From assembly GCF_000620705.1 (NCBI RefSeq), contig NZ_KK211170.1:273219-337218 (forward strand): 64,000 bases of DNA, in the 5' to 3' direction. Position 1 is the stretch's first letter. Every line of letters starts with the position of its first letter. Made by a program: the position numbers and the translations under genes. Below the pieces are notes generated by a model. It did not search any database and was not told the origin of the DNA. It saw nothing but the letters and a program-made list of their open reading frames with translations. Below, in pieces: positions 14,003 to 21,630 of this stretch. This DNA is from Nocardioides sp. URHA0020 (GTDB lineage: Bacteria > Actinomycetota > Actinomycetes > Propionibacteriales > Nocardioidaceae).

Positions 14003-15381
14003 CTGTGGCTGAGATCGTCGCCGGCGAACGGGTCCTCAGCGAGTACGGGCCAGGCGTCGTGAAGTCCGTATTCGGAACCTCGTGCAGCGTCGACCTGGAC
14101 CACGACGCCGGAGTGCGAATCGTCCCAACCGCCAAGGTCGAGCAGATCGACGCAGGATCGGCCCCGGTGGTGACGGGCCCGCCCGTAGACGGCGCCAGGC
14201 TCTTCGACGAGCTCGAGGCCTTCACCGGCCGGTTCGTCGCCTACCCCTCCGAAGCCGCCCACGTCGCGCACGTCCTGTGGATCGTCCACGCCTGGTTCAT
14301 GGAGGAGTGGGAGTCGACGCCTCGGATCGCGTTCCTTTCCCCGGAGCCGGGCTCGGGGAAGTCGCGGGCACTCGAGGTCACTGAGCCGCTGGTGCCGCGC
14401 CCCATTCATGCCGTCAACGCCACACCGGCGTACCTGTTCCGCAAGGTGTCCGACGAAGCGGGCGCCCCGACGATCCTCTACGACGAGATCGACACCGTCT
14501 TCGGGCCCAAGGCCAAGGACAACGAGGACGTCCGCGGCATGCTCAACGCAGGCCACCGCAAAGGCGCCATGGCAGGCCGAGCCGCGATGCGGGGACGAAC
14601 CGTCGTCACCGAAGAGCTCCCCGCCTACTGCGCCGTCGCACTCGCCGGCCTCGACGATCTGCCCGACACGATCATGACCAGATCCGTCGTCATACGCATG
14701 CGCCGGCGCGGACCAGGGGAGCGGATCGAGCCATGGCGGCAGCGGCGAGGACACGCCGAAGCCGAGCCGCTACGACTGCAGCTCGAGCTCTGGTCCGCCC
14801 AGGTCCGCCACCAGATCGACTGGCCCGAGATGCCTGAGGGCATCGAAGACCGCAACGCCGACGTCTGGGAAGCACTCATCGCAGTCGCCGACCTCGCCGG
14901 GGGGGACTGGCCCGAGCGTGCCCGGCGTTGCGCTGTAACGCTTGTAACGCAGTCCCGGGACGAGAGGGGCAGCATCGGCGTGCTCCTGCTCACCGACCTC
15001 CGTGCCGCCTTCGGGGACGAGGAGCGCGTCGCCACAGAGGTACTGCTGGCCAGGCTGTGGCAGCTACCGGAGTCACCATGGCGCGACCTACGCGGCAAGC
15101 CCATCGACGCCCGCTGGCTCTCACGCCACCTAGGCAAGTACGGCGTCCAGCCACGCGTACAACGCATCGGCGACCAGGTGCTCCGGGGCTACGACGCAGC
15201 CGACCTGGCCGACCCGTGGGCCCGCTATGTAGCGGACCAGACACGAGCCTCTTGGGAATCCCCCCCACCCCCACAACCCAGTGAGAGCACACCAGCCCCC
15301 ACCTTCCAGGCCAGCGTTACAGCCGTAACAGCGCAACACCCGCTGCCCGGCCTGACCGGACAAGGAGACCCCCACACATGA
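13999..15381 (+). CDS. DUF3631 P-loop helicase/primase-associated protein
   Basis: A 460-residue protein of the DUF3631 type, found in phages and integrative elements and often linked with primase-helicase functions. A Walker A motif is clear (SPEPGSGKSRALEV, about residues 114-127) and a Walker B-like strand follows (PTILYDEIDTVFG). An arginine-finger-like stretch is IMTRSVVIRMRRR. The C-terminal part has a winged-helix-like region (DARWLSRHLGKYGVQPR). It probably supports replication of the element, which fits the DnaA-box palindrome at 21065-21089. The start is the GTG that overlaps the previous stop. The C-terminal 40 residues are proline-rich and variable. Confidence 0.78.
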   Translation: MTVAEIVAGERVLSEYGPGVVKSVFGTSCSVDLDHDAGVRIVPTAKVEQIDAGSAPVVTGPPVDGARLFDELEAFTGRFVAYPSEAAHVAHVLWIVHAWFMEEWESTPRIAFLSPEPGSGKSRALEVTEPLVPRPIHAVNATPAYLFRKVSDEAGAPTILYDEIDTVFGPKAKDNEDVRGMLNAGHRKGAMAGRAAMRGRTVVTEELPAYCAVALAGLDDLPDTIMTRSVVIRMRRRGPGERIEPWRQRRGHAEAEPLRLQLELWSAQVRHQIDWPEMPEGIEDRNADVWEALIAVADLAGGDWPERARRCAVTLVTQSRDERGSIGVLLLTDLRAAFGDEERVATEVLLARLWQLPESPWRDLRGKPIDARWLSRHLGKYGVQPRVQRIGDQVLRGYDAADLADPWARYVADQTRASWESPPPPQPSESTPAPTFQASVTAVTAQHPLPGLTGQGDPHT

Positions 15382-15845
15382 CGACCAACCCGCTCTACAA
15401 CCGAGACCCCGAGGCCTACACAGCCGGCGCCCTCCACGTCCTCGCCAAGGTCTACCGAGCCCACGCCGACGAGCAACACACCACCGACCTCACCACCGGC
15501 TCCCACGCCTGGCTCCGAGCCATCGCACCAGCCGTCGCGACCAGCCCAGCCCTCCAAAGCCTCTACCTCGACGTCCTCCGCCTCGCCCAGCACGCCGACC
15601 TCGAAACCCAGGGGAGGGAGGGTCAGAACTTCACACCCCGGCGTACACGACCCCGGGGTCGTTTTCGCCCCCCGCTGGCTTCTGAGGCGGTTCCTGTCAC
15701 GGGACGACCCGATTCAGCCGAAGTGGCGGAAACGGGGGCTGACCTGCGGGAATCTATGGCGTTACCCGCTTCACGATCGGGGGGGCCTGGCATGGGTGTT
15801 GGCCCGGATTCGCCGATGTCTGGGGGTGTGGGCGGTGCAGGTTGA
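15378..15845 (+). CDS. Hypothetical protein; 3' half doubtful
   Basis: The ATG overlaps the helicase stop (ATGA), so the start is well supported. Residues 1-80 look like a real helical protein (YTAGALHVLAKVYRAHADEQ, SPALQSLYLDVLRLAQHADL). After that, the frame runs through a palindrome plus T-run that looks like a terminator (15647-15665) and becomes glycine- and proline-rich, while another forward frame looks more protein-like there. The 3' half may be a read-through of decayed sequence or follow a frameshift. No family recognised. Confidence 0.5.
   Translation: MTTNPLYNRDPEAYTAGALHVLAKVYRAHADEQHTTDLTTGSHAWLRAIAPAVATSPALQSLYLDVLRLAQHADLETQGREGQNFTPRRTRPRGRFRPPLASEAVPVTGRPDSAEVAETGADLRESMALPASRSGGPGMGVGPDSPMSGGVGGAG
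15647..15665 (+). terminator. Palindrome plus T-run, terminator-like
   Basis: A 16-bp palindrome (ACGACCCC then GGGGTCGT, 15647-15662) is followed by TTT. Phage genomes of actinobacteria often carry such short GC palindromes with a T-run after small gene blocks. Here it lies inside the open frame at 15378-15845. Confidence 0.4.
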
Positions 15846-16149
15846 TCAGCTGGACATCGCCGGCCTGTCGGACAACCAGGTTCGGCACTGGGTGGTTCTC
15901 CTGCAGCTCATCGCGGACGACCCGGCTACTCACCCGGGGTACGCGCGATTCCAAGGCGCGGTGGCGTCGGGGCTGGTCGGTGCCCTCCGTGAGCGTCAGC
16001 GGATGCTCGTCGAGCTCGACAGCGATGTTCTCAACGCTGAGAACGTCGGCGGCCTGGTCGAGGAGGGCACGGACCCGGTGGCGGATGCGCTCGAGGAGCT
16101 GCGGCGGCCGCCGTACGACGACCCCTTCGCCGATGGTGGGGGTTGCTAA
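15796..16149 (+). CDS. Hypothetical protein of the element
   Basis: Up to 117 residues. The part from about residue 15 on reads as a compact helical protein: VDQLDIAGLSDNQVRHWVVL, LQLIADDPATHPGYARFQGA, then ALRERQRMLVELDSDVLNAE. Three GTG starts are possible (15796, 15826, 15835); GGGGG before 15835 is the best-spaced ribosome binding site, and 15796 is the longest choice. The same frame stays open and protein-like upstream to about 15660 without a start codon, hinting at a truncated or frameshifted longer gene. It precedes the capsid gene; in phages small head or packaging proteins sit here, but no family was recognised. Confidence 0.5.
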   Translation: MLARIRRCLGVWAVQVDQLDIAGLSDNQVRHWVVLLQLIADDPATHPGYARFQGAVASGLVGALRERQRMLVELDSDVLNAENVGGLVEEGTDPVADALEELRRPPYDDPFADGGGC

Positions 16150-16176
16150 CATGCTGATTGCCACACGAGATCAACG

Positions 16177-16233
16177 CCGGGCAGTGCACCGCACGCCGGC
16201 CGTGATGGCCCCTTCCGGGCAGTGCGCCGCACG
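16177..16233 (+). repeat. Near-perfect 19-nt direct repeat upstream of the capsid gene
   Basis: CCGGGCAGTGCACCGCACG (16177-16195) recurs at 16215-16233 with one change. The two copies start 38 bp apart in the 192-bp gap between the hypothetical gene and the capsid gene. I see no convincing gene in this gap. Confidence 0.5.
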
Positions 16234-16341
16234 TCGGACAGGGAAGGCGATCAGCCCGCAGTGGGACGTGAGTGCTCCGCACCGTCTAAATCGCAGCGAG
16301 GCGAGACCCCTCCCCGTTCCTGCCCCGAAAGGCTCTCTGAC

Positions 16342-17754
16342 GTGACGACCTCGCGATCTGTACCCGCATCCCTGCCCACCGCTGCCGACCTCGAGCGTGT
16401 CCGCAACGAGCTCGAGCCGCGTGCCGTCCGCGCCGACGAAGCGGCGCGGCTGAAGACCCAAGTCATGGACTTCATGAACCACACGCTCGAGAACGCCCAC
16501 GGTGCCAACGGCACCCTGATGGCCTCCGAGCTGCGGACCTACAACAAGGCCGAGAAGCTCTACGACGAGCTCACCGGCATCCACGACGCAAACGTCACAA
16601 TCCGGCCGAAGTCGGAAGGCTGGGCGACCGGGCCGGATTCCCGCGACCAGGCGCCGTACGCCGAAGGTAAGCCGCTCGCAAAGGGCCAGACGTTCGACGG
16701 CTACATCCGTGCGATGGGCTACACCGAGCCGCCCGAGATCCGTGATGCGCTCGACGACGCCGGCCGTGGCGAGCTGTCGCTGGCCCGATTCGTGCGTGGC
16801 GTCTTCCAGAACGAGTGGGACGGTGCGGAGCCGGAGCGTCTTGCGAGCCTCGGAGCGCCCCGAACCACGGGCGCACCGATCGACGCACCGATGAACACCC
16901 TCTCGGGTGCGTCGGCCGGCGCCGGTGGCGTCATGCTCCCGACCATCCTCGCCGCTCGTATCGTCGAGCTCGCCCGGAAGCAGACCCGGGTGATGCGGGC
17001 CGGTGCGACCACGGTCGTCATGACCAACCGCAAGCTCGACGTACCGCGGTGGTTGACCGACCCGACGATGTCGTGGCGTGCCGAGAACGCGGCAATTGCC
17101 TCGTCGGACCCGACGATGGACGTCATCAGTCTCGTCGCAAAGACGCTGGCGGCATACACCAAGGTGTCCCGCGAGCTCGTCGAGGACACCGAGATCGAGG
17201 CCCAGCTCGAGTCGGCGTTCGCCGCGTCTCTCGCTCTCAGCATCGACCTGGCCGCTCTGTACGGTGCTGGCACCAGCGTCGAGCCGAAGGGCATCAAGAC
17301 CGACGCCAACGTCACCAAGACGAGCCTGGCTACGAACGGTGCGACGCCGACGTGGGACAACCTCGTCGATGCCGTCGGTCGGCTCCGTGACCAGAACGAG
17401 GAGCCGAACGCGCAGATCATGGCCGACCGAACGCTGCGGTCGCTGTCGAAGGCCAAGGAGAGCGGTACGGGTGCGTACATCACGCCGCCGACCTACCTCG
17501 ATGGCATCGACCGCCTGACGACCAACCAGGTCCCGGTCAACCTCACCGTCGGCACCAGCAACGACACCTCGGACGTCTTCACGGGGTCTTTCGACCAGCT
17601 CTTGATCGGCTTGAGGACTGGCCTCCAGATCACCCTCCTGGAGGAGCGGTTCATGGACTCCGAGGGCGCCTACGCACTGGTGGCCTGGTGGCGCGGTGAC
17701 ATGGCGGTCGCCCGCCCGAAGGCGTTCGACGTCACCACGGGCGTCCGGCCCTGA
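16342..17754 (+). CDS. HK97-fold phage major capsid protein
   Basis: A 470-residue major capsid protein. The N-terminal 100 residues (starting VTTSRSVPASLPTAADLERV, with charged helices) resemble the delta/scaffold region removed in HK97-like heads, and the body shows the family pattern: SAGAGGVMLPTILAARIVEL, SRELVEDTEIEAQLESAFAA, DLAALYGAGTSVEPKGI, and the C-terminal ALVAWWRGDMAVARPKAF. The GTG at 16342 follows GAAAGG by 9 nt. It would build the icosahedral shell. No prohead protease, portal or terminase gene lies in the element, so the protein either uses partners from a helper phage or is a relic. The frame is intact and shows no sign of decay. Confidence 0.9.
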   Translation: MTTSRSVPASLPTAADLERVRNELEPRAVRADEAARLKTQVMDFMNHTLENAHGANGTLMASELRTYNKAEKLYDELTGIHDANVTIRPKSEGWATGPDSRDQAPYAEGKPLAKGQTFDGYIRAMGYTEPPEIRDALDDAGRGELSLARFVRGVFQNEWDGAEPERLASLGAPRTTGAPIDAPMNTLSGASAGAGGVMLPTILAARIVELARKQTRVMRAGATTVVMTNRKLDVPRWLTDPTMSWRAENAAIASSDPTMDVISLVAKTLAAYTKVSRELVEDTEIEAQLESAFAASLALSIDLAALYGAGTSVEPKGIKTDANVTKTSLATNGATPTWDNLVDAVGRLRDQNEEPNAQIMADRTLRSLSKAKESGTGAYITPPTYLDGIDRLTTNQVPVNLTVGTSNDTSDVFTGSFDQLLIGLRTGLQITLLEERFMDSEGAYALVAWWRGDMAVARPKAFDVTTGVRP

Positions 17755-17865
17755 TGAACGGCCGGCCTGGGGAGCGGACGATCCCTAGGCCGGCACTCCA
17801 CCCGCCCGGCGCTGTCGTCATCCAGCGCCGGGCGGGCCCTCGACCCTCACGAAGGGACCCACGAC

Positions 17866-20127
17866 ATGACGGGTCTGCCGACCGTCCAGGTGCTCCTCGA
17901 CGACGGGACGGGCACCTTCCCGTACGACGTCACGGCGTACGCCCGCAACTACGAGGTCACCCGCGGCCGCCCCAACGAGTTCGACGGGATCCAGCCCTCA
18001 CAGCTGCGGCTGCTGCTCGAGAACAAGGACGGTCGCTTCACCCTCGGCGACCCGACGTACGGCTGCCGCACCGACCAGGCGATCCGGGTCCTCGAGCGGT
18101 TCCCGACGGTCGCGAACACCAACCTGCTCAGCGCGGCCGCGGCCTCGTTCGAGTCCGGTGTCGGCAGCTGGTCGTCGGGCGGCTCCGTGCTACCCACGCG
18201 TGCCGTGTCCCTGCTGCACCCGGTCGACGGCGTGCAGTCGATGCTCGTCACATGGGGCACCGCCGGCACCCTGCCGTTGGTCTCGACGGTCGCGACCGGC
18301 CTGACGATCGGGAAGACCTACACGTACAGCGCGTACGTGTGGGTGCCGACCGGTAGCCCTGGGATCCTGCTGTCCGCCGTTGGTGGGTTCAGCTCGGTTA
18401 CCAACGTCAAGGACACGACGGTCCGGCTGACGCGCACCTTCGTCGCTACCGCAACCTCGCACTCGCTGCAGGTCTGGCCGGCGACCGCGCCGACCGCCGG
18501 GCAGACGGTTTACGTCGACGCCGTGATGCTCAACGAGGGCAGCGTCGCCGGCGACTTCAACATCCTGACCCCGCTGACCCGGGCCCGGTTCACCGGGTAC
18601 GTTGACGACTGGCCGCTCGAGTGGTCCGACGCGACGGGGCAGATGGCCATGTGTCAGGTCACGGCACGCGACCGGCGTGCCCGGTTCGACCGACGGAAGC
18701 TCCGGTCGACGCTCGAGCAGGAGATCCTTCTCGACGCCCCGGTCGCGTACTACACGCTCGGTGAGCCCACAGGGGCGACTGCGGCTGGGGAGACGTCGGG
18801 GCGCGGTGGCGCACTGCTCACCCAGGCCGGCACGGGCACCGCGGTCGCGTTCGGTGCGGGCACTGGTCCCGGTATCGAGCCGCTCCCGGCTCCCGGCTTC
18901 GCTGGCAGGAAGTACCTGGCGGGTGGCTCGGTGACGTTCACGGCAGGGGAGTCTGTGACCCTGGGGTGCTGGTTCCGGTCGACGACTTCGAGCGTCACGT
19001 TGCTCCGTGTCGCTGGTTGGGAGCTGGGCCTGGACTCGGCCGGCAACCTCTACGGTTTCGGCCGCGGCACGGCGTACGGCGCCGGCGGCACCGACCTGAC
19101 GGATGGCCAGCTGCACTTCGCCGTGCTGACGTGCACCCCGACGTCGCTGAAGGTCTACCAGGACGGGGTCCTGGCCGCCTCTGTGTCGGGCGGTGGGTTG
19201 ACGACGACCTCCCACATCACTGTCGGGGGCTCGGAGCTCAGCGGGGCGATCACGGTCACCGGCGTCATCGCCCATGCCTTCTACTGCGTCCAGGCGCTGA
19301 GTGGTGCGCGGGTCGCCGAGCACTACGCGGCCGGGTCGACCGGTTTCGAGGATGAGTCTTCGGACTCGAGGGTCGCCCGCCTGGCGTCGTACGCCGGGCT
19401 CACCGTCGCGGACCTGAACCTCGAGGCGGGTGTCCTCGAGTCGATGCCGGTGGTCCCGATCTCCGGGTCGACTGTCGGCGGAGCCATGGACGACGTCATC
19501 ACCGCGGAGGGTGGGACGCTGTTCTTCGCGGGTGACGGCAAGCTGACGATGCAGAACCGTAACCACCGGGTCATCACCGCGACCAGCACGGCGCAGATCG
19601 CCCTCGACTCGGGCGACGTCGACCCTGGGGACTTCACCATCAGCGGTGACAAGACGTACCTGCAGAACTACATCACCGGCTCACGGGACCAGGGCGCCAC
19701 ACAGATCGTGTCCGACCAGGCGTCGATCGACCGGCACGAGCAGTACCCGGAGGAACTCACAAACCTCCATGTGAACACCGACGCCGAGGTGCTCAGCCGG
19801 ATCCAGTGGCAGGTCTACAAGTACAGCGAGGTGAAGCCGCGGATCGCGTCGGCCACCATCGACCTCACCTCGCTGCCACTGGCGACGGTGTACGCCGTCT
19901 TCGCTTCCGAGCTCGGCGACCGGCTGACGATCGCGAACCTCCCCAGCCAGCGGCCCTCGGCCTTCGTCCCCGCCGACCTGCTCGTCGAGGGCACGGTCGA
20001 GAAGGTCGACATCGACGGGGGCTGGTCGGTCACGGTCAACACCGCGCCGGCCGACCTCTTCCAGGCGTTCATCCTCGACGACCCCGTCTGGGGCGTCCTC
20101 GACTCCACCACCCCGCTCTACTACTGA
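17866..20127 (+). CDS. Phage minor tail protein with LamG-like domain
   Basis: A 753-residue protein starting at an ATG preceded by AAGGGA. The N-terminal part (VQVLLDDGTGTFPYDVTAYA, QLRLLLENKDGRFTLGDPTY) is typical of actinophage minor tail proteins at the tail tip. A carbohydrate-binding-like beta-sandwich follows (about 75-230), and a LamG/concanavalin-like module lies at about 300-490 (GESVTLGCWFRSTTSSVTLL, LKVYQDGVLAASVSG). The C-terminal part resembles baseplate-type domains. It would contact the host surface. Finding it only 111 bp after a capsid gene is odd, since portal, connector, major tail and tape-measure genes normally lie between. The gene is full length and open. Confidence 0.8.
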   Translation: MTGLPTVQVLLDDGTGTFPYDVTAYARNYEVTRGRPNEFDGIQPSQLRLLLENKDGRFTLGDPTYGCRTDQAIRVLERFPTVANTNLLSAAAASFESGVGSWSSGGSVLPTRAVSLLHPVDGVQSMLVTWGTAGTLPLVSTVATGLTIGKTYTYSAYVWVPTGSPGILLSAVGGFSSVTNVKDTTVRLTRTFVATATSHSLQVWPATAPTAGQTVYVDAVMLNEGSVAGDFNILTPLTRARFTGYVDDWPLEWSDATGQMAMCQVTARDRRARFDRRKLRSTLEQEILLDAPVAYYTLGEPTGATAAGETSGRGGALLTQAGTGTAVAFGAGTGPGIEPLPAPGFAGRKYLAGGSVTFTAGESVTLGCWFRSTTSSVTLLRVAGWELGLDSAGNLYGFGRGTAYGAGGTDLTDGQLHFAVLTCTPTSLKVYQDGVLAASVSGGGLTTTSHITVGGSELSGAITVTGVIAHAFYCVQALSGARVAEHYAAGSTGFEDESSDSRVARLASYAGLTVADLNLEAGVLESMPVVPISGSTVGGAMDDVITAEGGTLFFAGDGKLTMQNRNHRVITATSTAQIALDSGDVDPGDFTISGDKTYLQNYITGSRDQGATQIVSDQASIDRHEQYPEELTNLHVNTDAEVLSRIQWQVYKYSEVKPRIASATIDLTSLPLATVYAVFASELGDRLTIANLPSQRPSAFVPADLLVEGTVEKVDIDGGWSVTVNTAPADLFQAFILDDPVWGVLDSTTPLYY

Positions 20128-20146
20128 GCGCGGCCGACGTCAGTCG

Positions 20147-20332
20147 TCAGCCGTCCCGCAGGGCGTCAATCTCACGAGCGAGCCGCACGATCAGCTGGGA
20201 CTGCATCCCGAGCGCGACCGCCATCGCTTCGATCTTGGTGTCCAGGCCCGGCTTGCGGATGCTCTCGAGGAACTCGATCTGCGCGAGCTCGGCATCCGTC
20301 AACAGGGCGTCGTCTGGTTCATGATCAGCCAT
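20147..20332 (-). CDS. Small helical protein, hypothetical
   Basis: A 61-residue acidic, helical protein (DDALLTDAELAQIEFLESIR then TKIEAMAVALGMQSQLIVRL). It begins 3 nt after the stop of the gene at 20336-20569, so the two form a pair. It converges on the tail gene, whose stop is 20 bp away. No recognised family. The heptad-like spacing of hydrophobic residues suggests a coiled-coil or a small subunit. Confidence 0.55.
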   Translation of the reverse strand: MADHEPDDALLTDAELAQIEFLESIRKPGLDTKIEAMAVALGMQSQLIVRLAREIDALRDG

Positions 20333-20335
20333 TGC

Positions 20336-20569
20336 TCAGCGCAGCTCGATCTGGAATGGCTTGTTCTCCTCGATGGAGCGCGTGTAGTCGTCGAGGTCGC
20401 CGGTCATGTTGACCCCGATCCTCGCGAAGGCGGTCCGCGCCGGCTCGACGATGGTGTCGGCGGGCTGGCCGGTGTATCTGGCTCGGAGCTCCTTGTCGAT
20501 GGCCTCGATCTTGCTCGCGATGCCAGCGAAGAGGTTGTTGATGCCCTGAGGGTTCGGTGTGAAGTTCAT
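20336..20569 (-). CDS. Small hypothetical protein of the element
   Basis: A 77-residue soluble protein (MNFTPNPQGINNLFAGIASK, DKELRARYTGQPADTIVEPA, DLDDYTRSIEENKPFQIELR). It looks helical and balanced in charge, with no membrane segment. It is the upstream member of a two-gene reverse-strand pair with 20147-20332. Homologues were not recognised. Similar small proteins flank the tail end of actinophage gene sets. Confidence 0.55.
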   Translation of the reverse strand: MNFTPNPQGINNLFAGIASKIEAIDKELRARYTGQPADTIVEPARTAFARIGVNMTGDLDDYTRSIEENKPFQIELR

Positions 20570-20663
20570 ACATGCCGACCGTACGGACCGGGCAGGCCGA
20601 TAGTGGTAGACGCGCCGACGGCCTGCCGGGCCACCCGGCAGGCACGGACCTTGCCGAGGTCTG

Positions 20664-20792
20664 TTACGCCGATTCGACCTCGCCGTAGAAGACCTCGGCG
20701 ATGTTCGGTACCGCGTCGATCATGTTGTCCTTGTAGGGCGCGCCGGTCAGCTCGCGACGGCCCGTGACAGCGGTGGCGGGTCGATGAGCCAT
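20664..20792 (-). CDS. Possible 42-residue protein overlapping the zinc ribbon gene
   Basis: A short frame starting at the ATG at 20792 and overlapping the gene at 20747-20944 by 46 bp in another frame. Its last 26 residues (GAPYKDNMIDAVPNIAEVFY then GEVESA) look like a real protein segment, and AAGGA precedes an internal ATG that would give a 19-residue peptide. It may be a very small gene or a fragment. Low confidence. Confidence 0.25.
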   Translation of the reverse strand: MAHRPATAVTGRRELTGAPYKDNMIDAVPNIAEVFYGEVESA

Positions 20793-20944
20793 CGGGTCGA
20801 CCAGATGTGGTCGTTGCCGCAGAGGTACTCGCCGGTTGCCTGCGGACCGTTGAGGCGCACGGTGGTGTCGGCTGGCAGACCGCCGCACAGCGGGCAGGTC
20901 GGCCCGGCTGGTGGTGGCCCGATGGGGGTGTCTAGATTGGGCAT
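20747..20944 (-). CDS. Small zinc-ribbon-like protein of the element
   Basis: A 65-residue protein starting at the ATG at 20944, with AAGGA spaced 11 nt upstream. It has a cysteine pair CPLCGG near residues 16-21 and a second site with CGNDH near residues 42-46, like small phage zinc-finger proteins. It is probably the first gene of the reverse-strand operon that starts from the intergenic region holding the DnaA-box palindrome. Function unknown. Confidence 0.55.
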   Translation of the reverse strand: MPNLDTPIGPPPAGPTCPLCGGLPADTTVRLNGPQATGEYLCGNDHIWSTRWLIDPPPLSRAVAS

Positions 20945-21158
20945 AAGTCGGTCGTTCCTTCTCCGGCGAGGCCCCCGCCGGACTCTCACCTCCGGACGGG
21001 GGCCGACTTGTGTGGTCGTTCCCTCCAATGAGGGGAACACACTGAGCCGACAAACCAATAGCCTGTTATCCACAGGCCCTGTGGATAACCCCTACTTTGC
21101 GCTCAGATCGTGAGCGAAATTTCTGTCTTTCACCCACACGTGGTCCACACAGGCTGGT
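20945..21158. other. 214-bp non-coding region with DnaA-box palindrome
   Basis: A gap between reverse-strand genes. It holds the 25-bp palindrome at 21065-21089 and A/T-richer flanks (such as GAGCGAAATTTCTGTCTTTC at 21111-21130) than its surroundings. No gene is visible. It is the best candidate for an origin of replication or main regulatory region in the element. Confidence 0.5.
21065..21089. promoter_or_regulatory. Two inverted consensus DnaA boxes forming a 25-bp palindrome
   Basis: GTTATCCACAGG (21065-21076), one C, then CCTGTGGATAAC (21078-21089). Each arm contains TTATCCACA, the consensus DnaA box, once on each strand (21066-21074 and 21080-21088). Two perfect boxes back to back are unlikely by chance in DNA this rich in GC. 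The site may recruit host DnaA for replication of the element or for gene control. Confidence 0.7.
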
Positions 21159-21446
21159 TTATGCCGGCTGCGCTTCCAGCCACTCGGCGGCCTGGACGAG
21201 CGCGTTGGCCAGTGAGCGGAGCTCGGCCGCTACTTCCTCGCGACTGCCGACGTACGGCTCGGTGTGGTTGACCTCGGCGTACCAGCCGCCGCGGTCGATG
21301 AGGCTCAAGTGCAGCTCCTGGCCGCCTACAGGCGAGAAGTGCACTCGAGGTGATCCCGTGGCCACCTCGAGTGGGTCGTGGTCGCGGGGGAGCGTGCACC
21401 ACTCGGGGCATGCATTTGCTGGCTGGGTGGTCGATGATGTGGCCAT
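21159..21446 (-). CDS. DUF6907-like protein
   Basis: A 95-residue protein starting at the ATG at 21446 with AAGGAG spaced 10 nt upstream. The sequence ACPEWCTLPRDHD followed by VHFSPVGGQELHLSLIDRGG is the pattern of small DUF6907-type proteins found on actinobacterial plasmids and phages: a CPxWC motif, then antiparallel strands, then a C-terminal helix (EEVAAELRSLANALVQAAEW). Function is unknown. It is the rightmost element gene, transcribed inward from attR. Confidence 0.65.
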   Translation of the reverse strand: MATSSTTQPANACPEWCTLPRDHDPLEVATGSPRVHFSPVGGQELHLSLIDRGGWYAEVNHTEPYVGSREEVAAELRSLANALVQAAEWLEAQPA

Positions 21447-21538
21447 GGTTCTGGTGCTCCTTGTCAGCACTGGTTCCTAGGCCTCGTCGGGTGCTCCTAC
21501 ACCTGGCGGGGCCGCTTCATGTTCCGGAACCGGCAACG

Positions 21539-21558
21539 TGGCACATACATGGCACGAG
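21539..21558 (+). promoter_or_regulatory. Right arm-type integrase site (candidate)
   Basis: TGGCACATACATGGCACGAG matches the left-end site at 12199-12218 at 18 of 20 positions, in the same orientation. It lies 44 bp inside attR. Confidence 0.5.
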
Positions 21559-21586
21559 GCCGGTCCCATTGCTGGAAACCGGCCTC
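21556..21586 (-). terminator. Replacement tRNA-Val terminator supplied by the element
   Basis: Perfect 9-bp arms GAGGCCGGT (21556-21564) and ACCGGCCTC (21578-21586) with a 13-nt loop, 16 nt beyond the encoded CCA of tRNA-Val. It sits where the host terminator (12018-12039) sits relative to the left att copy. There is no long T-run. Confidence 0.5.
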
Positions 21587-21601
21587 TGACCTGCATTAAT
21601 G

Positions 21602-21630
21602 CTGGTGGGCGATACTGGGTTTGAACCAGT
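21602..21630. repeat. attR: right 29-bp attachment repeat
   Basis: Identical to 12051-12079. It covers the T-arm, acceptor strand and CCA of the intact tRNA-Val(GAC), so the element restores the tRNA it enters. Confidence 0.9.

Larger units (their letters stand above)
12051..21630. mobile_element. Integrated 9.58 kb phage-derived element in tRNA-Val(GAC)
   Basis: Perfect 29-bp direct repeats at 12051-12079 and 21602-21630 bound this segment. The right copy is the 3' end of the intact tRNA-Val(GAC) and the left copy is the displaced 3' end, as expected for tRNA-targeted integration. Inside, in order: tyrosine integrase, excisionase, CxxC protein, DUF3631 helicase, two hypotheticals, HK97-type capsid protein, LamG tail protein, then three to five small reverse-strand genes including a DUF6907 protein. 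Terminase, portal, prohead protease, tape measure and lysis genes are absent. From memory, the M. tuberculosis prophage-like element phiRv2 (about 10 kb, tyrosine integrase, tRNA-Val target, capsid gene) is the closest known architecture. It could be a satellite-like mobile element or a decayed prophage. Confidence 0.9.

Noticed and set aside
16031..16282. Reverse-strand frame with CPTCG and further Cys/His
   Set aside because: The rest is Arg/Pro/Ala-rich, the frame overlaps a better forward gene and no ribosome binding site is seen.
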